Below, one piece after another: positions 45,200 through 57,100 of a stretch of 64,000 nt of DNA (position 1 is its first letter; every line of letters starts with the position of its first letter). Both the position numbers and the translations under genes were made by a program. Source of the DNA: RHLJ01 sp965242845 (GTDB taxonomy: Bacteria > Bacteroidota > Rhodothermia > Balneolales > Balneolaceae); the NCBI GenBank assembly GCA_965242845.1, contig CBDETC010000003.1:1302001-1366000 (forward strand), in the 5' to 3' direction. Below the pieces are notes generated by a model that was not told where the DNA came from, searched no databases, and saw nothing but the letters and a program-made list of their open reading frames with translations.

Positions 45200-46643
45200 G
45201 TTCCAAAGTTGAGAGCATGGGTATAAATTTAAGATTCGTTTCGTCCCATTCCTTATCGGGGTCTGAGTTTTTAACGATACCGCATCCTGCAAAAAACCGC
45301 ACAGAATTTTCCATTATAAGCCCGCTTCGTATAGCTACTATAAACTCACCATTTCCATGAGCGTTAATCCACCCAAAGGGAGCTGCATACCATCCTCTTT
45401 CAAAATCTTCGTGTTCTTTGATAAAGCTTACAGCTTCATCACGAGGAAATCCTCCTACTGCTGGGGTAGGGTGTAACGTTTTTAATACTTCAGTTCTTGA
45501 TACACCGTCCTTTATTTTTGCTGTAATAGGAGTGTACAAATGCTGAACATTTGAGAGCTTCTTGATGATCGGTTGATCTGGATGATTTACCTCTTCAGAA
45601 TAATAATCCAGGTTCTCCTCAATGGCTTCAAGAACAATTTCATGCTCTTCAAGGTCTTTTGTGCTATGTAACAAATCATATTCTAATACAGCGTCTTCTG
45701 AAGCTGTTTTTCCACGAGAGGTGCTTCCAGCTAATCCTTCTGTAAGTACATAATCAGAATTGAAAGAGGCCAGACGTTCTGGAGTACAACCTAAAAAGCT
45801 GGCCTCACCATTTTGACGAATTAAAAAAGAATAGCAGTCAGGGTATTGAAGCCGAAGCTTGTTAAGAATATGAGTGTCTTTAATAGAATGATTTAGTGGT
45901 ATATCAATCTTTCTGGCTAACACTACTTTCTCAAACTTGCCTTGCTGTATTTCTGATTTAGCGACATCAACAGTTTGTATCCAATTCTTGTATTCTTCAG
46001 AAGTCTTATCCGGCACCTTTATCTCTATTCCATTTTGGTGACTTCCGTTAAGCACGTAGGAACTCGCTGAAGTAACTGGTTCTAACTTTTGAAGGATTTC
46101 TTTTATTCGATCATTAACCTCACTACGATCTGAAAAAGTGAAACAGAAAGTAAGGATGGAACATCTACCTTCTTTTATAATCGTCCATTCGGGAAGTGTA
46201 AAAGAAGATGATTTAAAATCATTCCAGGTACTAGATTCATTTCTATCGAAAAAGGAAAATCCTCCAAGCAAGTGTATTACTGCATTCCGATGATTGATTC
46301 CCGAATAGTGATGAATATGATTGATAAGGTCTTTTCCCTTCCTGGATGCTTCTCTAAATCTATTCTCTCCCTTAGTAATAATTCGTTCTAGTTCTCCAGA
46401 AGCAGCAATTGCGAAATCATCTACAGGTTTTTCCCAATAGTATTGAAAACCTGTGCTTTCGGGAACCTGTTCAATAGCAGCTAGAGGATCGACAGAGGGG
46501 ATTTGAATGGAAAAGGCTAGATAAGTAGGTGATGTGTCGTTGAAAGATGGCAGTTCTGAAAGAAACGAATTCAAGCTGTTTTCAGGAATTTGTTTCTGAA
46601 ACAGTGAAAAAAGAGAAAGCTTTTTTTCTGCAATTTCTGACAC
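45186..46643 (-). CDS. menF: isochorismate synthase
   Basis: A 485-residue chorismate-utilising enzyme that starts the menaquinone pathway. The conserved C-terminal part contains KVVLARKIDIP, FLGCTPERLASF, EGLAGSTSRG, HPTPAVGGFPRDEA and RGWYAAPFGWI, the usual Mg/chorismate-binding features. The start is GTG 46643. An 11-bp inverted repeat lies 19 bases upstream. It is first in menF-D-H-B; menA, menC and menE are not in the window. Confidence 0.94.
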   Translation of the reverse strand: MSEIAEKKLSLFSLFQKQIPENSLNSFLSELPSFNDTSPTYLAFSIQIPSVDPLAAIEQVPESTGFQYYWEKPVDDFAIAASGELERIITKGENRFREASRKGKDLINHIHHYSGINHRNAVIHLLGGFSFFDRNESSTWNDFKSSSFTLPEWTIIKEGRCSILTFCFTFSDRSEVNDRIKEILQKLEPVTSASSYVLNGSHQNGIEIKVPDKTSEEYKNWIQTVDVAKSEIQQGKFEKVVLARKIDIPLNHSIKDTHILNKLRLQYPDCYSFLIRQNGEASFLGCTPERLASFNSDYVLTEGLAGSTSRGKTASEDAVLEYDLLHSTKDLEEHEIVLEAIEENLDYYSEEVNHPDQPIIKKLSNVQHLYTPITAKIKDGVSRTEVLKTLHPTPAVGGFPRDEAVSFIKEHEDFERGWYAAPFGWINAHGNGEFIVAIRSGLIMENSVRFFAGCGIVKNSDPDKEWDETNLKFIPMLSTLEHARS

Positions 46644-46661
46644 TTCAGTACCTCGCTAAAT

Positions 46662-46687
46662 CAATTTTCAATATAAATTGAAAATTG
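46662..46687. promoter_or_regulatory. inverted repeat upstream of menF
   Basis: A perfect 11-bp inverted repeat CAATTTTCAAT-ATAA-ATTGAAAATTG sits between the DUF4290-like gene stop (46726) and the menF start (46643). It is AT-rich and lacks a T tract, so an operator is more likely than a terminator. Confidence 0.5.
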
Positions 46688-46725
46688 GCAAGAATAAAGC
46701 CTAAAAGCACTAAAAGATGTGAAAA

Positions 46726-47001
46726 CTACTTTGCGTCGTCGGGTGCTCCGGTCTTGAAAGGATTGAAAATACCAAAGCTTTCTAAGTCGAAATCAGCCAG
46801 CTCAAAAAGATGTTCCCAGGCAGCTTCGCTGGTTCCATCTTCTTTTACCCAATTCGTGTGGCTTTGCTTAATTAAACCCACTACTCGTTTGGCATAAGCA
46901 ATTCGTTCTTCTCCTTCTGGTAGTCTCGGGATAGCAGCTATCATCAGGTCAAGATTGTAGCCGCAGTCAAAGTCTTTTGGTTTATGTTGTTCTATGAACA
47001 T
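46726..47001 (-). CDS. DUF4290-like small conserved protein
   Basis: A 91-residue soluble protein. Its centre (EGEERIAYAKRVVGLI, then AAWEHLFELADFDLES) resembles DUF4290 proteins of Bacteroidota, including the closing DLES-like and aromatic/proline segment. Function unknown. It lies 82 bases upstream of menF on the same strand, so an operon is possible, though an inverted repeat separates them. Confidence 0.75.
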   Translation of the reverse strand: MFIEQHKPKDFDCGYNLDLMIAAIPRLPEGEERIAYAKRVVGLIKQSHTNWVKEDGTSEAAWEHLFELADFDLESFGIFNPFKTGAPDDAK

Positions 47002-47107
47002 GTACTGTTGTTTAAAAATGATTTCAAAGATAGGTGGATTACAAAAAAGTCAAAAGCCATTGGCTGTAAATCTTTTATTGTTTAATGCTGGTGGTTGATT
47101 TATTTCT

Positions 47108-47115
47108 TAGTTTTG
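47108..47115 (+). promoter_or_regulatory. candidate minus-7 element of the CBS-like gene
   Basis: TAGTTTTG fits TAnnTTTG, 25 bases before the ATG at 47141. A TTG is present at 47095 (too close) and at 47078 (far), so the minus-33 element is unclear. Confidence 0.3.
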
Positions 47116-47140
47116 GTCGAAATTTTAACACAAAAAGTTT

Positions 47141-48124
47141 ATGTATTTAAATTCCATTCTTGAGGCCGTAGGAAATACTCCACTAGTTAAGCTTAATCAT
47201 GTAAATGGGGGCTCTGAAGGAACCATTCTTGCTAAAGTGGAATACTTCAATCCAGGTAATAGCATTAAAGATCGTATTGCGATTAAGATGATTGAGGATG
47301 CGGAAAAGGCAGGTTTATTGAAGCCTGGTGGAACTATCATTGAAGGCACATCTGGAAATACAGGAATGGGATTAGCACTTACCGCAATTGCTAAAGGCTA
47401 TAAGTGTATTTTTACTACTACCGATAAACAAAGCCAATCTAAAGTAGATATTTTGAAGGCGGTTGGAGCTGAGGTGATTATCTGCCCTACAAATGTGGAG
47501 CCTGAAGATTCGGAAAGCTATTACTCGGTAGCTAAACGCTTGAGTACTGAAATTCCGAATTCATACTACCCAAATCAGTATGATAACAAGAGCAATTTAC
47601 AGGCTCACTATGAGACTACAGGCCCGGAGATTTGGGAACAGACTAAGGGGAAAATCACTCATTATATTGCTGGAATGGGAACAGGGGGGACTATTTCAGG
47701 AGTAGGAAAGTATTTGAAAGAACAGAATCCAGATGTTAAGGTAATCGGGATTGATTCGGTTGGCTCAGTATATAAGAAGTATTTTGAGACTGGCGAGTTC
47801 GATAAAAATGAAATCAAACCATATCTAACTGAAGGTATCGGAGAGGATATTATTCCGGGCACCATTGAGTTTGATTTCATAGACGAAGTGCTTCAGGTGA
47901 ATGATAAGGATGCTGCACTAACAACCCGAAGACTGGCTAAAGAAGAGGGTCTTTTTGTGGGTTGGTCATGTGGCTCGGCAGTAGAAGGTGCATTGAGATA
48001 TTTTGACGAGCACCCACTTTCAAAAGAGGATATCGCAGTTGTTATATTACCAGATAGCGGAACCCGTTATATAGGTAAAATTTATAACGATGAGTGGATG
48101 AAAGAACAAGGATTTATAGAATAG
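47141..48124 (+). CDS. cystathionine beta-synthase-like PLP enzyme
   Basis: A 327-residue fold-type II PLP enzyme of the cysteine synthase/CBS family. The PLP lysine is in NPGNSIKDRIA (Lys43). The substrate loop is EGTSGNTGMGLA and the phosphate loop GMGTGGTISG. The end VILPDSGTRYIGKIYNDEWM is more like CBS than CysK/CysM, and no CBS regulatory domains follow. It may make cystathionine from serine and homocysteine or make cysteine; the reaction cannot be settled from sequence. The DUF3467 gene follows after 8 bases. Confidence 0.9.
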   Translation: MYLNSILEAVGNTPLVKLNHVNGGSEGTILAKVEYFNPGNSIKDRIAIKMIEDAEKAGLLKPGGTIIEGTSGNTGMGLALTAIAKGYKCIFTTTDKQSQSKVDILKAVGAEVIICPTNVEPEDSESYYSVAKRLSTEIPNSYYPNQYDNKSNLQAHYETTGPEIWEQTKGKITHYIAGMGTGGTISGVGKYLKEQNPDVKVIGIDSVGSVYKKYFETGEFDKNEIKPYLTEGIGEDIIPGTIEFDFIDEVLQVNDKDAALTTRRLAKEEGLFVGWSCGSAVEGALRYFDEHPLSKEDIAVVILPDSGTRYIGKIYNDEWMKEQGFIE

Positions 48125-48132
48125 GAGATAGT

Positions 48133-48450
48133 ATGTCACAAAATAACCCAGCAGAAAATCCTGGAAAAATGGAGATCGAGCTTCCAGAAAAGGAAGCAAA
48201 TGGAACTTACTCTAACCTGGTAATGATCACCCATTCTCCTTCAGAATTTATTCTTGATTTCATAGCAGTAATGCCTGGTGTACCTAAGGCAAAAGTAGCT
48301 AAGCGAATGATTCTTACACCCGATCATGCTAAACGATTAGCCATGGCATTAACTGATAACATCAAGAAGTATGAAGACGAGCACGGCACAATTAATATCC
48401 GTGAAAAAGTAGAGATACCGATGTATCGGGGGCCTCAACCAGAAGCCTGA
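48133..48450 (+). CDS. DUF3467 protein
   Basis: A 105-residue protein; the chosen start is ATG 48133, preceded by AGGAGA, rather than the earlier in-frame ATG at 48094 inside the CBS-like gene. It contains the DUF3467 pattern: YSNLVMITHSPSEFILDFI, then PGVPKAKVAKRMILTPDHAKRLA. These proteins are small, soluble and of unknown function. It converges with lptG with no gap. Confidence 0.88.
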   Translation: MSQNNPAENPGKMEIELPEKEANGTYSNLVMITHSPSEFILDFIAVMPGVPKAKVAKRMILTPDHAKRLAMALTDNIKKYEDEHGTINIREKVEIPMYRGPQPEA

Positions 48451-49533
48451 TTATTTCTTTGCATTAATAAGCAGGAACGCGCCAACTATAAAGAAGAAAA
48501 CATGGGGGAGGATGGCCGCGAGCTCAGGAGCTATACTTCCATGAGCACCGAATGGTTCTACTATCTTCATGAATGCGAGGTAGAGAAAGCTAATCGTCAA
48601 TCCAACAGCTATATAAATTCCTTTTCCTCCTTTCCGACGGACCGAGGCTACTGAAAAACCAATAAGGATCACTACAATCATGGACAAAGGATAGGCCAAT
48701 CGTCCATAGAAATGTACTTTTGGGATATTTATTCCTCCAGCACCGCTTCTCCTTATGGATTCTATATAACGTTGCGCTTCTGGATATGTAAGCTGGTATA
48801 CATCTGAAGTAGTTCGTGATAAATCAGTAGGGGTAACACTAAGAGAAGTGTCTTTACCTGAAAATTGGGTTACCGAATAACCAGAGTCAGAGTATTCAAA
48901 CTTTCGGACGGAGACCATTCGCCATTTTTGGATATCCTCTTTCCAGGACATATTTGTGGCAGTAAGACTACTTTTCAAAGTGAGGCTGTCAAAATCAAAA
49001 ATTCGTACTCTGTAGGCTGTTTCCTGAGACTTATCGAAATAATTGACCTGAAGAATACTATTCTGAGAAATCTCGCGGAAAATATCGTTTCGGTCTATCC
49101 GCTCATTTTTTTGTTTTATGAACGAATTTTCAAACTCAATTCTCTTTTTGTTTGATTTTGGAATTACATAAGCATCCAACAAGCTTATAGTGCCAGCGCT
49201 TAAAATGGCAAAAGCAAAGTAGGGGATTGTCAATCTGTACAAACTTACTCCAGCTGCTTTCAAGGCAGTTATCTCCAGGCGCTCTGAAAGCTGACCTGTT
49301 AGAAAGAGACAAGCCGAAAAAACTGCTACTGGTATTACCAGACGTATCATTTCAGGTATGTAATTCAGGTAGTAATCTCCCCAAATCTCAGCCATTGTTG
49401 CTCCCCGATCACTAAAGTCATCGCTGTTTTCGGAGAAATCAATCATTATATAAATGAAAATCAGGATGAGCAGTACAAAGGAGGTTATGCCCAGCAATCG
49501 AAGAAATACGTATCTGTTAAAATGTTTAATCAC
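48451..49533 (-). CDS. lptG: LPS export permease LptG-like (YjgP/YjgQ family)
   Basis: A 360-residue inner-membrane protein with about six membrane segments: three at the N-terminus (LLILIFIYIMIDF, LVIPVAVFSACLFL), a periplasmic jellyroll domain (about 130-250), and three at the C-terminus (LSMIVVILIGFSVAS). This is the LptF/LptG layout. The start is GTG at 49533 and overlaps the lptF-like gene by 8 bases. With LptB it would power lipopolysaccharide transport. F/G assignment is by gene order and is tentative. Confidence 0.88.
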   Translation of the reverse strand: MIKHFNRYVFLRLLGITSFVLLILIFIYIMIDFSENSDDFSDRGATMAEIWGDYYLNYIPEMIRLVIPVAVFSACLFLTGQLSERLEITALKAAGVSLYRLTIPYFAFAILSAGTISLLDAYVIPKSNKKRIEFENSFIKQKNERIDRNDIFREISQNSILQVNYFDKSQETAYRVRIFDFDSLTLKSSLTATNMSWKEDIQKWRMVSVRKFEYSDSGYSVTQFSGKDTSLSVTPTDLSRTTSDVYQLTYPEAQRYIESIRRSGAGGINIPKVHFYGRLAYPLSMIVVILIGFSVASVRRKGGKGIYIAVGLTISFLYLAFMKIVEPFGAHGSIAPELAAILPHVFFFIVGAFLLINAKK

Positions 49534-50962
49534 GCTTCGAAAAAAGTTTTGTGGGGCTTAGATCTACCATAAGATGGGTGATGAGTAAAATACCCACCAT
49601 CGAAAAAATAACATTGAAACTCCACATTCCCCAAAATGGGGTGATAAAGAGCCGATCGGCCAGTTTCTCACCCTGTATAATGGATATCCAGTAAACGGTT
49701 AGAATTACAGCACTGATAATAGCTGCATATCCAAAATTCCCTCTCCGGGTCATAATTCCTATAGGAGCTCCCAGAAGTACAAACACAATGCAGGCGAAGG
49801 GGATGGAGAACTTTTTATGAATTTCAACCAGGTACCTGTTCACACGTTTGAGTCTCCAAAGCATATTGGAGCTAATATTTTCGATTTTTGATTTATGCTC
49901 CTCCAGGCGTGTAGTACTTGTACGTAAAGCACGATCTCTGAATTCTTTTGTACCGAGTGTTTGTAAAGCTAAGAGCTCTGTTTGCGGTAAGACGTCTGCT
50001 GTATCTACCTCAATAGGTAGGGTAAACAGGTTTTTAGTAGCGCTCTGTGTTTCTTCAGATGTTCTATAAAAAGACTGGTAACTGCTTACCTCCGATACTT
50101 CAATTTCATATTCCTCTAGCTCTTTTTTCAATGTGTCTACGACAACTGACATGGCTTGTGCACTCATAGTTCGGTCTGAGCGGCTTCTCTGTTCCGGATT
50201 TGACCTGGAGAATTCAAGATCAGAGAGGTCAAAAGTAATCCGATATCTATCAAATGTAGTAAGCTCCTGATTTTGTCTTCCCTGCCCGGCTTTGCTGGTC
50301 AAAAAACGTATCATCTCTCCATCTTCTAAAATAAGGGAAAGACCATTTGTTCCTTCACTCTTTAAAAACCCTCTATTCGATTTGATATAAGCTCGATCCC
50401 GGGCATTAGTAGGTTCTTGGAAAAGAGTTACGTCGTACAGGCTGTCCGTCTCTGGATTGATTTCATCAACGAGGAAGGTATATCCATCAATACCATTATA
50501 AAAGATATTGGGTTGGAGTTCGAACCCAGGCTTTTTAAGCCTTATATCGATAAAGAGAGATCGGGCTTTGTTGTTAGCTTCAGGTAGCACATTATTCGAA
50601 AACCAAACCAGGAATACCGCCAAAACCAGTGATGCGAGGATGACTGGTCGAATGATGGTCAAAGGATTTACTCCGGAAGAACGTAAAGCCGTTAGCTCAT
50701 TTAATTCGGAAAACTTACCAAATGCCATGAGTGTGGATACCAGAACTGCCATTGGAGCAGCGAGTACGACCATATAAGCAAGGTTTGTAAGGATAAGTTC
50801 TATGATGATCGGTAGGGGGATATCCTTGCCAATCAGTCTATCCACATAAAGAATCAGAAACTGCATGAGCAGTAAGAACATGAGGGTAAAAAAACAGAAT
50901 AGAAAAGGCCCCACATGCCTTTTCAGTAAATCCAACTGTATTTTGTTGTTTATATAGATCAA
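49526..50962 (-). CDS. lptF: LPS export permease LptF-like
   Basis: A 478-residue permease of the same family as its neighbour but longer, because the periplasmic region (about 130-390) carries an extra helical insertion (SVVVDTLKKELEEYEIEVSE, RTSTTRLEEHKSKI). Membrane segments are at about 20-40, 60-80, 100-120 and in the last 90 residues (FACIVFVLLGAPIGIM). The start is TTG at 50962; no ATG lies upstream of the first membrane helix. It is coupled to lptG by an 8-base overlap. Confidence 0.88.
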   Translation of the reverse strand: MIYINNKIQLDLLKRHVGPFLFCFFTLMFLLLMQFLILYVDRLIGKDIPLPIIIELILTNLAYMVVLAAPMAVLVSTLMAFGKFSELNELTALRSSGVNPLTIIRPVILASLVLAVFLVWFSNNVLPEANNKARSLFIDIRLKKPGFELQPNIFYNGIDGYTFLVDEINPETDSLYDVTLFQEPTNARDRAYIKSNRGFLKSEGTNGLSLILEDGEMIRFLTSKAGQGRQNQELTTFDRYRITFDLSDLEFSRSNPEQRSRSDRTMSAQAMSVVVDTLKKELEEYEIEVSEVSSYQSFYRTSEETQSATKNLFTLPIEVDTADVLPQTELLALQTLGTKEFRDRALRTSTTRLEEHKSKIENISSNMLWRLKRVNRYLVEIHKKFSIPFACIVFVLLGAPIGIMTRRGNFGYAAIISAVILTVYWISIIQGEKLADRLFITPFWGMWSFNVIFSMVGILLITHLMVDLSPTKLFSKRD

Positions 50963-51003
50963 ACTCGATTTTTTATGGCCCTTTGGGCACTAATTTAAAT
51001 CGT

Positions 51004-51030
51004 CAAACGTAAAGTTAACGACCGAACAAA
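51004..51030 (-). promoter_or_regulatory. candidate promoter of lptF-lptG
   Basis: On the minus strand TACGTTTG (plus 51004-51011) fits TAnnTTTG, and TTTG (51027-51030) lies 15 bases upstream, slightly closer than the usual minus-33 distance. It is 42 bases from the TTG start. Confidence 0.35.
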
Positions 51031-51186
51031 CCATTAAGTTTTTGATGCTTTCAAACAGGTCAAAAGCTTTCAACAAATCTAAATATATGGTATTATCGAG
51101 CCTCATTTGCTCAAAATTATCATCTTAGAATTAATGCCTATCGAATAAAGCTACAAAACTTTCAAAACCGAAAATAATCGGCTTCG

Positions 51187-54100
51187 GTGCGACCTACTTT
51201 AAGGCTTTATTTTATATTAACATGCTCAGTACTTTTTTGTGTGCTTGGCGGAGTACGTTTCTCAAATGCCCAAGAAGCGTCCGACTCTCTTAATGTAGCA
51301 AGTGATAGTACACTAAAAGAGATTAAATTCTTTTCTAATTCACAAGGCTCAAGAATAAGCAGACTTCCTTCGAATAAAGTTCGGAGTCTTTATGGCAAAA
51401 CTCCCGGCTTTTATACTACTACAGTTTCGTGGGATAGCTTATCCAATTATAAAATTCAACGAACTGTTTTTGGAAGAGAGTTTTTCTTTCCAACCCTGGT
51501 TGATTTTGAAACCTACTCAAGCCTGAAAAGGCAACAGCAGAAGCAGAGAATCCAATCCATCCTGGTTCAGGAGTCAAGAAGCCAAGAGGAGGAAGGAAGA
51601 GGTCTGCTGGACTTTAAAATAAATGTACCTGGCGGAGAGAATTCTGCATTCACTACCATTTTTGGAACCAATGAGGTAAACCTCCGGGTAAATGGTTCCG
51701 CTAATATGAATATCGGTGCGTCTATTCAAACATTGGATGATGGAACATTATCACCAGATCAAAGAAGAAGGGTCGATCCAACCTTTAATCAAAACCTTCA
51801 GTTGAATATTCAAGGTACGATTGGAGATAAGCTGACCATAGCTACAGATTGGGATACTGAAAGACAATTTGATTTCGAAAACAGGCTGAGCATCGTTTAC
51901 AGGGGCTATGAAGACGAAATCATAAAAAGTATTGAGATGGGTAATGTTTCGATGGAAACAGGTAACTCATTAGTTAGTGGGGGTAAAGCTCTTTTTGGGA
52001 TAAAGGCAGTAACTGAGCTGGGCCCGTTGAAAGTAACTTCGGTAGTATCTCAGCAGGAAGGAAAAAACAATACCAAGACGATTAATGGGGGATCGCAGGA
52101 GACTCAAATAAACTTAAGCCCGGCTGATTATGAAGATGGAAGGCACTTCTTTATAGATTTCTTTAACCGGAACTTTTTTGAACAATCACTAGCCGATCCT
52201 CAAAATATCCTTCAACCGTATCAGGTAACAGAGGTATATGTATATGTGAGTCGAGCTACTGATCAATCAGCGAGTGACCGAACGGTTCCTGCAATAGCTT
52301 TATTAGATCTTGGTGTAAATACCCTGGGAGGATTACCTGGGAATGATGTAGATATCTTTGATCAAACACTACTTGATGCACTTAGGCCTACAAATAGCGG
52401 TGCTACTAATGATGACTTTGGAGTGACCTCGCAAGAATATGTAGATGCGAGTTTTGAGCTGCTGGAAGAGGGAGTGGATTATACCTTCAATAGAGCATTG
52501 GGCTTTATTAGTATGAAAAGCTTTATCAACTCTGGAGACGCTATTGCAGTGTCTTATGTGTATAGCAATCCAGCAAATGGTGCTCCTGTTCAGGTTGGAG
52601 AATTGACAGCTACTGAAGGAAATAAGCTATATCTCAAACTACTTAGGCCGGGAGGTATGACTACTCAGGATAGAGCATGGCCATTAACAATGAGGAATAT
52701 TTACTCACTGGGGGTAACCGGTTTTACCCCTGAAGGTTTTCAACTGAGTATTACTGAAACGAGAGGTAATCAGCCAGTTTTTTCATTACCGTCCAGAAGC
52801 CAGGAATTACTTGAAGACTTAGGTCTTGATAGGGTGGATTCAGAAGGTGCTATTGGAAAGGATAATATCGTTGACTTCATATCTCCGATTCTAAATAGCG
52901 AAACGGGTAAGCTTATGTTTCCATATTTAGAGCCTTTCGGAGACAGAGTTTTTAATCTCTTAGATGGCTTGGTAACTGATTCTGTCCGAAATGTGCTGGC
53001 TTTCACTGAGTTGTATGATTTAAAACAAACCGATGCCCGGGTAAGCTCAAAAAATGGGAATTACGAAATTTCCGGTACATCAAGCGGAGGTGTATCCGGG
53101 ACTTTTATCCTGGACTTTGGGTTAGTTGAAGGGTCGGTAAAAGTCTTTGCTAATAATGTAGAACTAACAGAAAACAGTGATTACGAAGTTGATTACTCAT
53201 TTGGTAGCCTAACGATATTAAATGATAAATACCTCGCTCCGGGTCAGGAAATTGAGATCGAATATGAGAGCAACCAGTTCAGTATCATCGGGCAGAAAAA
53301 TTTTACAGGAGTAAGGGCCGAGTATACCATTAGTGACGATATTAAGATCGGGAGTACTTTTTTCCGGTTAAGGGAGCAACCCCTTTCTGATAAAATCAGG
53401 ATAGGAAATGAGCCGATTAACAACACCATACTTGGTCTGGATGCAAAAGCTCAATTTGATACTCCATGGCTTACCCGCTTTATTGATAGGATTCCACTCC
53501 TTCAGACACGTACTCCTTCCAATTTTTCGTTTACCGGAGAATTCGCTCAGTTAAGACCTGGAGTGGCACAAACAAACGCTGTTCAGGAAGCAATTGATAA
53601 TGGAGAACTCTTTTCGGATGAAGAGAATGGATTGGTTTTTATCGATGATTTTGAAGGGGCGGAATACAGCATTAGTTTTGTTAATCCTACCCGCTGGAAT
53701 TTAGCAACTGCACCTGCTGCGATTCCTGGGTATATCAATGATGAATCTTATTTCTTTGATCCGGATAACACTCCTCCCCAAACATTGACCGACCGTAAAG
53801 CACGCTCCGATCTAAGGTCACAATTCTCGTGGTACTCTATTCCAAGGAATTTGACTTCCATTGGGAATGCCACTTTCAATATAGAATCAAGGCCAATTCG
53901 TATTGATGAAGTTTTTAGGGGACGAGAGATAGTTAATGCGAATGATGCACAGCTTACTCCACTAGATGTTTACTACGATCCGTCAAATAGAGGGCCGTAT
54001 AACTATAACATGGATCTAAAGAATCTCCTGGAAAACGAACCAGAGAAAACATGGGGGGGAATGACGGCGGTGATCCCGCCAGGGCAGGAAGATTTGGTAC

Positions 54101-57100
54101 AAAACAATATCGAATTCCTTGAATTTTGGGTTCAGCCAGTACTTCCAAATGGTCAGGACCCAACAGGTTTAGAGTCATTTTATAATGGTAAGATGTATCT
54201 CGATCTGGGAATTATCTCTGAGGATGTAGTACCAAATGGTCAGCTAAATACAGAGGATGGTCTGTCCTCGGTACTCAATAATCTTGTTGAAGATGATCCT
54301 GTTGGACAAGCACGGTCTTATATCTCGCCTTCACCTCCATTTCAGTTGAACCAGTTTTCTAATTCGAACCGATCGTTGGAGGATGTTGGACTTGATGGGG
54401 CACCTAATCCAGGAACTCCAGGTGCAAATGGCTTAGATGAAGGAAATCTTTTTGCTGATTTCATTGAGCAAATCAGAACGGATTATGGTGAAGGTAGCGA
54501 GATGCTACAAGCCGTTGAAGCTGATCCTTCCAACGATGATTATGTATATTACAACCAATCCATAGTTCGTAATCTCGAACTAAATGAGCGTTTTTTCAGG
54601 ATGCTGGGTTACCATGATGGAAATACACCAGAGAGTTCTACCAATAGTGATAAAACTGCTATTACCCTAAAACCTGATACGGAAGGACTGGTGAGTACCT
54701 CAGTTCAGCAATCTAATTCTTATTTCCAGTATGAAATAGATTTTAATCCTGCTGATCAAAGCAGGCTTCAAATAGGAACAGAGGGAACGTATATCGTAGA
54801 TAAAGTAGTGGTTGGTAATGCTGAATCAGATACTTCCAATACCTTAGCATGGTATTTGGTACGTATTCCCCTCACTGATTTCAAACGCCAAATAGGGGAG
54901 GTAGATAACTTCCAGAATATCTCTTATATGAGATTATGGCTTTCAGGGTATCAGCGCCCATTTACTATGCGCTTTGCTACTTTCGAATTTATTGGTAGCC
55001 AATGGAGAAAAGTAACCGAACTCACAGAATCTCCTCCAAGTGTAGAGAACTTCCAGATATCTACTATAAATATCGAGGAAAATGCGAACAGAGAACCTTT
55101 TCCATATCGCCAGCCTGATGGTTCCATCCGTGCATTAAACAGGGGAGCACAAGTACAGGCTTTAGAGAATGAGCAATCTATTGTTTTAAATGTGGAGGGA
55201 TTGGGACCTGGAGAAATACATATGATCAAAAAAGTGTATCCGGGCAAATTGAACCTGCTCAACTACTCGAACATGAGGATGTTTGTACACGGTGAAAGCT
55301 TTGATGATACCGGTGATGCAGAGTTAGTAGTGCGAATAGGAAGTGACCTGGAGAATAACTTTTACGAATACAGGCAACCTGTGACACCTTCACAGCCGCG
55401 TAATTTCAATTATAATATCAATGATCCTTCCGGGCTCTCTGAAGAGGCTCAGGAAATATGGCGGTATGATGAGAATAGTATGAATATTCTCATTTCTGCA
55501 TTCAATGTATTGAAGCAGAGAAGAGATGAAACCGGAACTGACCCGACTCAGATTTATGAGGAAGCCGGTTTACTTACAACATTGATCGGAGATGAGGCAG
55601 TAGAAGGAGCTACACTGGCTATTCGTGGAAATCCATCATTAGATAGGGTAACAGAAATAGGCCTTGGTATTCGGAATCCATACGATCCAAATGATACAAA
55701 TTCGCCGGGTGTACCTAGTCTTAATGCCGAATTTTGGTTAAACGAATTACGGGTATCTGGTTTCGATAATGAATTCGGTTGGGCTGCTAATGCTAAATCA
55801 TCAGTTAAACTCGCCGATTTTGCGACGGTTAATGCGAATGTAACACGAAGGACGAATAACTTCGGGGGATTAGATTCAAGACTTGGTGATCGATCAATTT
55901 CAGATCAAATAGGATATGGCATAAGTACAACTGTTAACCTTCATAAGCTAGTTCCAGATCGATATGGTTGGAATTTCCCTGTTAGTATTTCTAATCGAAG
56001 AAACACCCAGACTCCTAAGTTTTTACCAGATCAAGGAGATATCCGGCTTTCAGATTTTGAGAATGCTGTTAATTCACGAACGGATATCAGCAACGGCGAA
56101 AAACAATCTATTATAGATGATAAGATTAGCGACATACAGACGGTGAGTGAGAATTTCTCGTTCAATATGTCCAACATCTCCAAGACAGGTTCAAAGAGTA
56201 AACTTGCTCAGTACACTATTGACAATATGCGCCTTAGCTATGTGTACAATAAAGGATATTCCAAGAATCCTCAGCTCATTTTCCAGGATAGATGGGATTA
56301 CAAAGCATCCGTTCAATACAATTTGAGATTAAGGCAGGTAAAACTAATCCGACCTTTCTCCTTTACTGAAAATATCCCTATTGCAAAGGCCCTATCGGGT
56401 TTGAGATTAGGGTATATGCCTTCATCAGTATCAACTTCAACCACTCTCACAAGAAGATATGATGAGTCGCGAAGGAGAAACTTAAATGATCCGGATGCTC
56501 TTCAGGCTTTGAATCAACAGCATGCATTTACTCAACAGAATAATTTCTCGATGAATTATTCTCTTACTCCTTCAATACAAACCACGTTTAATACCAGCAC
56601 TAGTTTTGACCTATCAAGTGCAGGGATTAAAGACCGGAATGTTTCCGGAGTGGATAGCAGCAGTTATGATGTAGTTCCAACGTTTGAGGTACTTAAAGGG
56701 ATCGTTTCTGATTCTCTTACAGCCCGTCGCTCTACATATTCTGAGCGCTATACGGCTTCTTGGCGCCCTGATCTTACCAAAATCGAAGGCCTTAACTGGT
56801 TAACATATACTTCTTCTTATGGAGGAGGATATCAATGGAATAATAGTCCAAGAGGATCGAACCTGGGAGCCAGTGTGGCTAACAATTTCCAGCTGGATAA
56901 TACCATTCGGATTAACACGGATAGGATATTTAGAAAACTCGGTTTTTATAACAAGATCCAGGACGCAGATAAAAAAGAGACTGGTGACCGAAGGGCCGCA
57001 AGAGAAGCTCGAAAAAGAGAAGCAGAGGATACTCCTGATAGCTTGCGAACTCCGCGGCCAAGCCCTGAGCTTTTGAAAGATTTGAGATATGTTAGCAGAA

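Noticed and set aside
45200..45292. 31-residue extension of MenD
   Set aside because: Would overlap menF by 107 bases and does not resemble the MenD N-terminus; ATG 45199 fits the family.
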